Of a DNA stretch of 64,000 nt, positions 23,923 to 31,068 are shown piece after piece. Position numbers and translations under genes: made by a program. The notes beneath the pieces were generated by a model. It ran no database searches. It was given only the letters and a program-made list of their open reading frames with translations, and had not been told where the DNA came from. The stretch is from an uncultured Clostridia bacterium (GTDB lineage: Bacteria > Bacillota > Clostridia > Oscillospirales > Acutalibacteraceae), in NCBI GenBank assembly GCA_944376265.1, contig CALWCD010000003.1:1-64000 (forward strand). Direction: 5' to 3'. How positions within the stretch are numbered: position 1 is the first letter of the stretch; the number at the start of each line of letters is the position of its first letter.

Positions 23923-25163
23923 AAGCTTCCACCAAAAAGGGACTGCTGCTTCTGGGCGGCATCGGCGGCCTGCTGCTGCTTTTGGCGGCGGCCATGGCGG
24001 TGGTCCAGTTCTTCCGGGTGAAGGACACCCTGGAGGAGATCACCCGGCCCACGGCGCCGGTGCGGGAACTGGGAGTGTACGTGCTGGAGGACGACCCCGC
24101 CCGGGAGCTGAAGGACACCGCCGGCTACCAGTTCGGGGGACTGGAGGACCAGGAGGGGCTTTCCCTGCTGGGCCAGGCTTTGGGGGAGACGCCTTCCTGG
24201 GAGAGCTATCCCACCGCCTTTGCCCTGGCGGACGCCCTGCGGAAGGGGGACTGCCGGGCGGTGCTGCTGGAGGAGGCCTACCAGCGCAGCCTCAGCGACG
24301 CCCGGGGCTATGAATGGACCGAAAACGGCATGCGGAAGGTGGGTTCCCTGCAGGTGAAGGGGGAGGAGACCATCCCCCTGGCGGCCCCGGAAGGGGAGCA
24401 GGAAAGCTTTCTGCTGTACCTCAGCGGGAACGACACCTTTGGGGATGTGTCCACCCTGTCCCGCAGCGATGTGAACATTCTGGCGGCGGTGAACACCCGC
24501 ACCAAGCAGATGACCCTGGTGGCCACACCCCGAGACTTTTACGTGTCCTTTGCCCAGACCGGGGGCGCCATGGACAAGCTGACCCACGCGGGAATCTACG
24601 GGGTGGAGGCCTCGGTGGACGCCCTGGAAAGCTTGTACGGCCTGGACATCAGCTACTATCTGCGGATGAACTTCACCGGCTTTGTGGAGGTGATCGACGC
24701 TCTGGGAGGGGTTTCCGTGTATTCCGACCGGGAGTTCACCGTGGAGAACATCCGCACCTATGAGGAGGGCTACAACCAGCTCACCGGCATCGAGGCTTTG
24801 GCCTTTGCCCGGGAACGGATGAGCTTTCCCGAGGGGGACTACCAGCGGGCCAAGAATCAGATGGAGGTGATCCGGGCGGTGGCGGAAAAAGCCTCCTCCC
24901 CGGCCCTGCTGGAGAACCTGTCCCAGGTGCTGGAGGCGGTGGAGGGCAATTTCCAGACAAACCTTCCCCGGGACCAGATCCTGGCCCTGGCGCCTGCCCT
25001 GGCGGGAAACTGGGAGATCAGCTCCTACACCGCCAGCGGCTGGAGCGATTACCGGGAGACCTACTCCATGCCCGGAGCCCAGCTCTACGTGATTTTGCCC
25101 GACCAGACCAGCGTGGAGGAAGCCGCCTCCCTTCTGAAAGCAACCCTGGAAGGGGAAGCATAA
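23919..25163 (+). CDS. LytR-CpsA-Psr (LCP) family glycopolymer ligase
   Basis: A 414-residue membrane-anchored enzyme that transfers undecaprenyl-diphosphate-linked glycopolymers to peptidoglycan. One N-terminal transmembrane helix (LLLLGGIGGLLLLLAAAMAV) and an extracellular part. After an N-terminal accessory region (residues 50-170) the LCP domain shows SRSDVNILAAVNTRTKQMTLV (Asp/Arg for the pyrophosphate), ATPRDFYV, YYLRMNFTGFVEVIDALGGV and LTGIEALAFARER (catalytic Arg pair) less end residues. It is the last gene of the operon, as expected for attachment of the finished polymer to the wall, and it supports a wall-linked rather than secreted product. Confidence 0.92.
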   Translation: MKASTKKGLLLLGGIGGLLLLLAAAMAVVQFFRVKDTLEEITRPTAPVRELGVYVLEDDPARELKDTAGYQFGGLEDQEGLSLLGQALGETPSWESYPTAFALADALRKGDCRAVLLEEAYQRSLSDARGYEWTENGMRKVGSLQVKGEETIPLAAPEGEQESFLLYLSGNDTFGDVSTLSRSDVNILAAVNTRTKQMTLVATPRDFYVSFAQTGGAMDKLTHAGIYGVEASVDALESLYGLDISYYLRMNFTGFVEVIDALGGVSVYSDREFTVENIRTYEEGYNQLTGIEALAFARERMSFPEGDYQRAKNQMEVIRAVAEKASSPALLENLSQVLEAVEGNFQTNLPRDQILALAPALAGNWEISSYTASGWSDYRETYSMPGAQLYVILPDQTSVEEAASLLKATLEGEA

Positions 25164-25167
25164 CCCG

Positions 25168-25206
25168 AAAAAGCGCCCGCCTCTCCTTTTGGGAAAGGCG
25201 GGCGCT
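25168..25206. terminator. Bidirectional terminator between the operon and vanY
   Basis: AGCGCCCGCCT (25172-25182) pairs perfectly with AGGCGGGCGCT (25196-25206). On the minus strand it is followed by TTTTT, making a good end for the VanY gene; on the plus strand it closes the glycopolymer operon with a weaker tail. Confidence 0.8.
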
Positions 25207-25218
25207 CTGCTGTCTGTT

Positions 25219-26019
25219 TCAGGAACCGTTGCGGGTGAACCGGGCGGCCCAGTACTCTTCCAGGCACTGGCCGCTCTCCTTCATCTCCTGAGCGGCTTCC
25301 ACCCCCACGTAGCGGTAGTGCCAGGGCTCGTACCCCACGCCGGTAACGTCAGTTTTGTCCTTGGGGTACCGGAGAATGAACCCGTACTCCCAGCAGTGTT
25401 CCATCAGCCACCACTGTTCCGGGGTGTCCTCCTGTTCCTCCTCCAGAACCTGGTAGGCAGAGGACACAATGTCCGCCGCAAGGCCCGTTTCGTGCTCGCT
25501 GGTGCCGGCGGGGACCACCCAGCGGGAGGCTTCCTCTTGTGCGGCCTCCTCTGTCAGCCCCTGGGAAAGCCACAGGTCCACCTCGTTTTGGTGGAGTGTC
25601 TCCTGGTCCTCCCAGGTGCGGAAGGAGGAGCAGACCAGCGGAGACAGCCCCTCGTCCTCCATCTGGGAGAGCATTTGGGAAAGCGCCTCCGCCGCCCGGG
25701 AGTCGAACTGGCCCCCGGCCACTTCCGTCAGCTCCACGGTAAACTCCGGGGACAGAGGGGTCTGAGGGTTTACCAGGCGAAGGTACCAGGGGGCCTCGCC
25801 GCCGGTGTCCTGAGAGCTCTCCAGGGAAACACTCACCCGCAGGGAGGAATCTTGGGGGGCCGCTTCCCGGGCCAGGACGGACACCAGCCCCCAGCGGGCG
25901 GCCATGCCCAGCAGTGCCAGCAGACAGATGCCTCCCACCAGCCCGCCCAGAAGGCAGGGAAGGAGAGGCCTTTGTTTCCGGCCCCTGTGCAGGTGGCGGA
26001 CAGGTCGTTGAGATCTCAT
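25219..26019 (-). CDS. D,D-carboxypeptidase of the VanY family, membrane-anchored
   Basis: A 266-residue extracytoplasmic Zn peptidase. A basic N-terminus (RHLHRGRKQR) and one transmembrane helix (about residues 20-43) anchor it. The VanY motifs are complete: SEHETGLAADI (zinc His and Asp) and GYEPWHYRYV (catalytic Glu-Pro-Trp-His). It trims the terminal D-Ala of peptidoglycan stem peptides. It lies convergent to the wall-polymer operon and downstream of another membrane-anchored wall-type protein. The two are not close enough to call an operon with certainty (about 100 bases apart). Confidence 0.9.
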   Translation of the reverse strand: MRSQRPVRHLHRGRKQRPLLPCLLGGLVGGICLLALLGMAARWGLVSVLAREAAPQDSSLRVSVSLESSQDTGGEAPWYLRLVNPQTPLSPEFTVELTEVAGGQFDSRAAEALSQMLSQMEDEGLSPLVCSSFRTWEDQETLHQNEVDLWLSQGLTEEAAQEEASRWVVPAGTSEHETGLAADIVSSAYQVLEEEQEDTPEQWWLMEHCWEYGFILRYPKDKTDVTGVGYEPWHYRYVGVEAAQEMKESGQCLEEYWAARFTRNGS

Positions 26020-26121
26020 GGGAATTACCTCCTTTCTCCCCCATTAGACGGGGTTTCCCATCTGCGGGTTAGACGGCGGGGCAAATCATTTTCTTACAGA
26101 AAAGGACTGGCGGGTGTCCGC

Positions 26122-26973
26122 TCAGTCCTCATAGCGCGTAATGCATTCCATCTCGTAGCTGTAAGAGGCAAGGTCGTCCCAGGAGAGAAACCTGTCCCAG
26201 GAGATGCGGCAGTGCTCGTAGTCGCTGTTGCACTCCACCACGGTGATGCCGTCCTCCTCCACGGAAAGCACAGTCATGGAGTGCTCTGTCAGCTCCAGGC
26301 GGATGTGGTCCCCGGGGCGGAGCTGGGAGTAGTCGTAAAACACTGTCAGGGGGGCATCTTCCCCGAAGATCAGGTCGCTGAGCAGGGAGGCGAACCCCAG
26401 GCACTGCTCCAGGGGGTAATACTGGGGGAACAGGGTTTGGGTGGCCCCCACATAGGTGTTGCAGTAGGTGTCCCAGTACAGGTCGTGCTGGCAGGAGTAC
26501 TGGGTCACAGTGAACTCGTCCCAGTCCTCCACGCCCACGTGGTTCCAGTACCAGCCCTCGGGGAACACGTCCCGCAGAGCTTCCAGGGCGTCCAGCACCT
26601 CCTCCTGGGAGATGTCCCCCTCCTCCATGCTTGCAGAGGAGAGATACTCTCCGGCCTGGAGGGCCTCCGGCTGGAGAACCGCCTGGCTCAGAGAGGAGGA
26701 AGCGGCGGAATCCTCCTGGCTCTCGGGCTCCTCCCCCTCGTCCCACACCGTTTCCTCGGAAGCGTCCCCTACGGAAATGGACTGAGCCAGGGAGGAGTCC
26801 TCCTGGGCGGGAAGGCTTTTGGCGGCGGAAAGGGAAACGCGGAGGAACACCAAGGCAGCCAGCAAAAGACAGGCCCCCGCCAGGACCGGAGGCCCCCAGG
26901 GAGCAGGGGGAAACAGCTTCCTCCTGCTGCGGTGGAGAAACATGCGGCCTTTGTTCAGAAATGATCGGGACAC
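26122..26973 (-). CDS. Membrane-anchored papain-like (CHAP/NlpC-type) fold candidate
   Basis: A 283-residue protein with a single transmembrane helix (about residues 27-47), a low-complexity Ser/Glu linker (50-120) and a C-terminal domain with a plausible Cys-His-Asn order: QCLGFASLLSDLIFG (Cys 191), RLELTEHSMTVL (His 231) and VVECNSD (Asn 249). That order and the CxGFA signature fit papain-like amidases, but I cannot assign a named family. The long upstream frame begins inside AT-rich DNA; GTG 26973, after AAGGGGGAT, is taken as start. A role at the cell wall is inferred from topology and its VanY neighbour. Confidence 0.55.
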   Translation of the reverse strand: MSRSFLNKGRMFLHRSRRKLFPPAPWGPPVLAGACLLLAALVFLRVSLSAAKSLPAQEDSSLAQSISVGDASEETVWDEGEEPESQEDSAASSSLSQAVLQPEALQAGEYLSSASMEEGDISQEEVLDALEALRDVFPEGWYWNHVGVEDWDEFTVTQYSCQHDLYWDTYCNTYVGATQTLFPQYYPLEQCLGFASLLSDLIFGEDAPLTVFYDYSQLRPGDHIRLELTEHSMTVLSVEEDGITVVECNSDYEHCRISWDRFLSWDDLASYSYEMECITRYED

Positions 26974-27157
26974 GGGAAATCCCCCTTTTTTTGGTAAAAG
27001 CGGCGAGCTCCGGCGCTGCAAACCGGGTTTCGCAAAGGGGGACACAGGACATTCCCTCTCGTTTTCTACTATCTTAGATCCCTTGTGTGAAGAAAAGGTG
27101 AGAAACGGAAAGGTTTTTTAAAAAATGTAATCTTATTTTGGAATTTGCAACCTTTTT
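26974..27157. other. AT-rich intergenic region
   Basis: This 184-base gap between two minus-strand genes is far richer in A/T than its neighbours. It must hold the terminator of the cysteine desulfidase gene and the promoter of the papain-like gene. TTGCAA (minus strand, near 27150) and TAAGAT near 27075 are promoter-like pieces but not correctly spaced. No RNA gene was recognised. Confidence 0.4.
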
Positions 27158-28450
27158 TTAACATCTTGTAGTCATGATGTCCAGGATCTCCCGGTCGGTT
27201 TCCCGCATGCCCTGGGCGGCCAGCAGGCCGATGTTGTGAATGGTGGCCTCCACTCCTTTGGAGATGATGCCGTCCCCGCCCCGGAACTGCTGGCCGTTCT
27301 GGTACATGTAGAAGCCCAGCAGGCCCGCGTCCACAGCGGAGGAGATCTTGGCCGCGCAAGAGGCCTTGGCGCCGTCGCAGACAATGCCGGAGGTCACCGC
27401 CAAAGCGTTGACAATGGTGTGGGACACGTCCCGCAGCAGCTCCTGGGGCTCCTTGTCCCGGCCGTACAGGTAGGCGATGCCCGCCCCGCTGCCGCAGCCG
27501 GCGCTGACCGCTCCGCAGTAGGCGGAAAGCCGGCCGATCTCCGTTTTCAGGTGGATGGTGATGAGATCGCTGACCAGCAGGGCCCGGTACAATGTCTCCT
27601 GGTCCACCCCCAGCTCCTTGGCGTACTCAATCACCGGCAGAGAGGCGGTAAGGCCCTGGTTGCCGCTGCCGGAGACGATCACCACCGGCAGGCCGCAGCC
27701 GTTCATTCGGGCGTCGGACCCGGCGGCGGCCATGGCCCGGGCCCGGATCTTCACGTCGTTTCCGTAGGTGGAAAGCAGCACCTTGCCAATGTTGGCGCCG
27801 TAATCCCCCCGCAGGCCCTCCTCCGCAATGGCGGTGTTGTAGCGGATCTGCCGGCCGATTACGTCTTCCACGTCGGCGAGATGGGCCTCCCGGGCGAATT
27901 CCAGCACGCCTTCCACAGAGAGCACGGACTTGTCGGTGAGCCCTTCCTCCTGGGCGGCCTGAGCCTCCACCTCCCGGAGGACCTCCCCGTTTTTCTCAAT
28001 GCGGACAATGTTGGTGTGGTAGTTGACGATCCGCACCAGGGCGGAGTCCTCCCCCGCCCAGGCCCGGATGGCGATGTCGAAGATGAAGGGAGAGTCCGCC
28101 AGCTTCACGGTGATGGGGGTGCGCTCCAGGTACTCCTGAATGGCCTTCTGCTCCATCTCCCCGATCTTGGAGAGGACCTCCAGCTCCAGGTCCGGGTCCC
28201 CGGCGGCCATGCCTGCGGCGGCCGCGGCGGGAATGCCCCGCAGCCCGCCGGTGCCGGGCACAAACACGCTTTTCACGTTTTTGATGATATTCCCGCTGGC
28301 TTCCACCTCCATCCGCTCCGCCGGGCGGCCCAGTGTTTTTCCGGCCACGGCGGCGGCGTAGGCGATGGCGATGGGCTCGGTGCAGCCCATGGCGGGCACC
28401 AGCTCTTCCTGCAAAATGTGAAGGTAATCCTGATAGACTCCCGGGTTCAT
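27158..28450 (-). CDS. L-cysteine desulfidase family protein (UPF0597/CyuA)
   Basis: A 430-residue cytoplasmic Fe-S enzyme of the serine dehydratase alpha-like UPF0597/CyuA family, which breaks L-cysteine into pyruvate, ammonia and sulfide. Marks: EELVPAMGCTEPIAIAYAAA less ends, ASGNIIKNVKSVFVPGTGG, the GSGNQGLTASLP stretch, and the cluster cysteines in SAGCGSGAG and GIVCDGAKASCAAKI. The full length fits. It follows the HAD gene by 30 bases on the same strand, so the two are probably cotranscribed. Some annotators name it yhaM or cyuA; I leave the symbol blank because substrate was not shown. Confidence 0.9.
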   Translation of the reverse strand: MNPGVYQDYLHILQEELVPAMGCTEPIAIAYAAAVAGKTLGRPAERMEVEASGNIIKNVKSVFVPGTGGLRGIPAAAAAGMAAGDPDLELEVLSKIGEMEQKAIQEYLERTPITVKLADSPFIFDIAIRAWAGEDSALVRIVNYHTNIVRIEKNGEVLREVEAQAAQEEGLTDKSVLSVEGVLEFAREAHLADVEDVIGRQIRYNTAIAEEGLRGDYGANIGKVLLSTYGNDVKIRARAMAAAGSDARMNGCGLPVVIVSGSGNQGLTASLPVIEYAKELGVDQETLYRALLVSDLITIHLKTEIGRLSAYCGAVSAGCGSGAGIAYLYGRDKEPQELLRDVSHTIVNALAVTSGIVCDGAKASCAAKISSAVDAGLLGFYMYQNGQQFRGGDGIISKGVEATIHNIGLLAAQGMRETDREILDIMTTRC

Positions 28451-28480
28451 GGGAATTCCTCTTTTCTAAAAGTAATTTGG

Positions 28481-29197
28481 TCACAGCAGCTCCAGCAGCT
28501 GGGAGATTTTTTCAATGGACGCCATGCCGGGCGGGCAGGTGTCGGCTTCGGGCTTGGCGGTGATGAGCACCGGCTGCACCCCCAGGGCGGAGATGCCCTC
28601 CAGGTTCTTCAGGGTGTCGTCCACAAAGACACACTCCTGGGGCGGCAGGCCCAGTTTGTCCAGGGCGTCCTGGAACATCCGGGGGTCGGGCTTGAAGCAG
28701 CCCACCTGGAAGCTGTAGGTGAGGGTGTCAAAATAGGGGGGCAGGCCGAACTCGTCCAGCACCGGCAGAATGGAGGGCCAGGTGTCGGAGATGACCCCCA
28801 GCTTGTACCCTTTGGCCTTCAGGGCTTCCAGGGTGGGAATGGAATCCTCAAAGAGTTCAAAGGTGTGGCGGGACTGGTACACCTTCTCCCCGGCCACGGT
28901 TTCAATGTCCTGGCGGGTGACTCCCAGCTCCGGCAGCTCCCCGGCGAAAATGGAGTAGTAGTGGAGCATCTGCTGGTACTCCTCCTCCAGGGTGGAAAGC
29001 TTGTGGCGGGGCGGGAAATAGTCGTTGGCGGTTTTGCGGGCGGCCGCCACCCGCTCCCGGGGCAGGGAGGAGTAGACCTCCCAGTTGAACAGCTTTTTGG
29101 CAGGTTCGGTAAATTCCCAGTCCCCGCTGGGGGGATAGAGCAAGGTCCATCCCAGATCGAAGAAAATGCCTTTGACAGGCTGCGACAGTTTTTCCAT
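28481..29197 (-). CDS. HAD-IA family hydrolase
   Basis: A 238-residue phosphatase-like protein. Motif I reads FFDLGWTLL: nucleophile Asp 14 is present but the usual second Asp is replaced by Gly, as in the YihX-like FDLGxx branch. Motif II is GVISDTW, motif III GCFKPDP (Lys) and motif IV FVDDTLKNLEG. A helical cap lies between residues 20 and 110. The missing second Asp suggests slow or different phosphoryl chemistry. It precedes the cysteine desulfidase gene and has its own promoter embedded in a long inverted repeat. Confidence 0.85.
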   Translation of the reverse strand: MEKLSQPVKGIFFDLGWTLLYPPSGDWEFTEPAKKLFNWEVYSSLPRERVAAARKTANDYFPPRHKLSTLEEEYQQMLHYYSIFAGELPELGVTRQDIETVAGEKVYQSRHTFELFEDSIPTLEALKAKGYKLGVISDTWPSILPVLDEFGLPPYFDTLTYSFQVGCFKPDPRMFQDALDKLGLPPQECVFVDDTLKNLEGISALGVQPVLITAKPEADTCPPGMASIEKISQLLELL

Positions 29198-29238
29198 GGC
29201 AACGGGACCCCTTTCCGGAAATGTGCCGGAAACGCAGT

Positions 29239-29282
29239 CCGGCCGCTGGGTTTATTTTCCCACAGCGGCCGGAATTTGTCAA
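29239..29282 (-). promoter_or_regulatory. Promoter overlapped by a 10-bp inverted repeat
   Basis: Minus strand: TTGACA (29282-29277), 17-bp spacer, GAAAAT (29259-29254). CCGGCCGCTG (29239-29248) and CAGCGGCCGG (29263-29272) are perfect complements, one arm inside the spacer and the other just past the -10. The dyad could be an operator for the HAD-cysteine desulfidase pair, or the terminator of the ABC exporter gene that ends at 29293, though no T-run follows. Confidence 0.55.
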
Positions 29283-29292
29283 ATAAAAGGGT

Positions 29293-31068
29293 TTATTGAA
29301 ATTGAGAATTGTACAGGGAGGCGTAGAAGCCCTGCTGGGCCATCAGGCTCTGGTGGGTGCCCTGCTCCACAATGTCCCCGTCCCGCACCACCAGGATGCG
29401 GTCCGCGTTCTGGATGGTGGACAGCCGGTGGGCGATGACAAAGCAGGTCTTGTCCTTCATCAGCTCCCGCATGGCCGCCTGGATCTGGATTTCCGTGCGG
29501 GTGTCCACGTTGGAGGTGGCCTCGTCCAGGATGAGCATTTTGGCGTCCAGGAGCATGGCCCGGGCGATGGTGAGCAGCTGCTTCTGGCCCTGGGAGATGT
29601 TCATGCCGTTCTCGTCCAGAATGGTGTCGTACCCCTTGGGCAGCCCCATGATGTACCGGTGGATCCTGGCGGCCTTGGCGGCCTTCTGCACGTCCTCCAG
29701 CCGGGCGTCCTTTTTCCCGTAGGCCAGGTTCTCAAAGATGGTGCCGTTGAACAGCCAGGTGTCCTGGAGCACCATGGCGTAGGACAGCCGAAGGCTCTTC
29801 CGGGTGATCTGCTGGATGTCCCGGCCGTCCAGGGTGATGGCGCCGGAGTCCGGGTCGTAGAAGCGCATGAGCAGGTTGATCAGGGTGGTCTTGCCCGCCC
29901 CGGTGGGGCCCACGATGGCGGTGAGGCTGCCGGGAGGCGCGGTAAAGCTCAGGTCGTGGATGATGGTCTTGCCCGGGTCGTAGCCGAACTTCACATGGTC
30001 CATGGCCACCTCTCCCTCCACGTGATCCACCGTCACCGCGTCGGGAGCGTCGGCGGGCTCGGGCTCCTCGTCAATGAGGCGGAACACCCGCTCGGCGGCG
30101 GCGCAGGCAGATTGCAGCTCGCTGATGATGTTGGCCACCTCGTTGATGGGGCCGGAGAACTTTCGGGAGTAGAGCACAAAGGAGGACAGGTCGCCGATGG
30201 ACAGGCGTCCCCACAAAAACAGGATGGCCCCGAAGATGCTCACAAAGGCCAGGGACAGATTGTTGATAAAGTTGACGGAGGGGCCGGTCATGCCGCCGTA
30301 GTAGTCGGCGTTGTAGTAGGCGTCCACCGCGGCGTCGTTGCGCTGGTCAAACCGGGAGACCATGGTGTCCTCCTGGTGGTAGGCCTTGGTGGTCTTCTGG
30401 CCGGTGATGATCTCCTCCACAAAGCCGTTAAGCTCTCCCAGCTTCACCGACCGCTGGTGGAACAGGGGCCGGACCTTCTTGGTCATGTACCGGGTAAAGC
30501 CGATGGACATGGGAATGGTGATGGCGAACACCAGCACCAGGGCCGGGGAGATGACGATCATCATAATGAGGGACCCCAGCACGGTGATGACGCTGGCGGC
30601 AATCTGCAGCAGGTCGTTGGACAGGGAGGCGTTCACCGTGTCGATGTCGTAGGAAATGCGGCTGACGATATCGCCGGTCTGGTGGCTGTCGAAGTAGCGC
30701 ACCGGCAGCTCCGTCAGCCGGTCGAACACCTGCTGGCGCATCTGGAACACGATCTTCTGGCTCAGCTGGATCATGAGGATGGACAGGATGTAGGACAGCA
30801 GGGAGGACACGGCGTAGAAGATGACCATCAGCAGGCAGTAGAAGAACACCGCGGGGAAGTCCGCCATCCCCGGCTCCATGCCGATGGCGTCGATGGCCTT
30901 GCCGGAAAGCATGGGACCCAGCAGCGCCAGAAAGTTGCTGGAGACCGTGAGAAGCAGGGCGGCCAATGCCATCCACTTGTGGGCGTAGATGTAGGTCCAC
31001 AGGCGCAGAAGCACCTTTTTGCGGTCTTTGGGCTTTTCAATGGGCCCTCTGGGACCTCTGGGCGGCAT
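29293..31068 (-). CDS. ABC multidrug exporter subunit (canonical ATPase half of heterodimer)
   Basis: A 591-residue half-transporter: six transmembrane helices (residues 30-320), then an ATPase with Walker A GPTGAGKTT, signature ISQGQKQLL, Walker B MLILDEATSNVDTRTE with the catalytic Glu, and the VIAHRLST switch. It starts directly after the stop of the partner gene at 31069 (TGA-ATG adjacent), so the two are made together. In heterodimeric exporters one subunit has a complete catalytic site; this is that one. Basic/proline N-terminus GPRGPIEKPKDRKK. Confidence 0.93.
   Translation of the reverse strand: MPPRGPRGPIEKPKDRKKVLLRLWTYIYAHKWMALAALLLTVSSNFLALLGPMLSGKAIDAIGMEPGMADFPAVFFYCLLMVIFYAVSSLLSYILSILMIQLSQKIVFQMRQQVFDRLTELPVRYFDSHQTGDIVSRISYDIDTVNASLSNDLLQIAASVITVLGSLIMMIVISPALVLVFAITIPMSIGFTRYMTKKVRPLFHQRSVKLGELNGFVEEIITGQKTTKAYHQEDTMVSRFDQRNDAAVDAYYNADYYGGMTGPSVNFINNLSLAFVSIFGAILFLWGRLSIGDLSSFVLYSRKFSGPINEVANIISELQSACAAAERVFRLIDEEPEPADAPDAVTVDHVEGEVAMDHVKFGYDPGKTIIHDLSFTAPPGSLTAIVGPTGAGKTTLINLLMRFYDPDSGAITLDGRDIQQITRKSLRLSYAMVLQDTWLFNGTIFENLAYGKKDARLEDVQKAAKAARIHRYIMGLPKGYDTILDENGMNISQGQKQLLTIARAMLLDAKMLILDEATSNVDTRTEIQIQAAMRELMKDKTCFVIAHRLSTIQNADRILVVRDGDIVEQGTHQSLMAQQGFYASLYNSQFQ

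Noticed and set aside
28481..29197. HAD motif I (FDLGWTL) as proof of an inactive enzyme
   Set aside because: Active HAD members of the YihX type carry Gly at the same position, so activity cannot be excluded.
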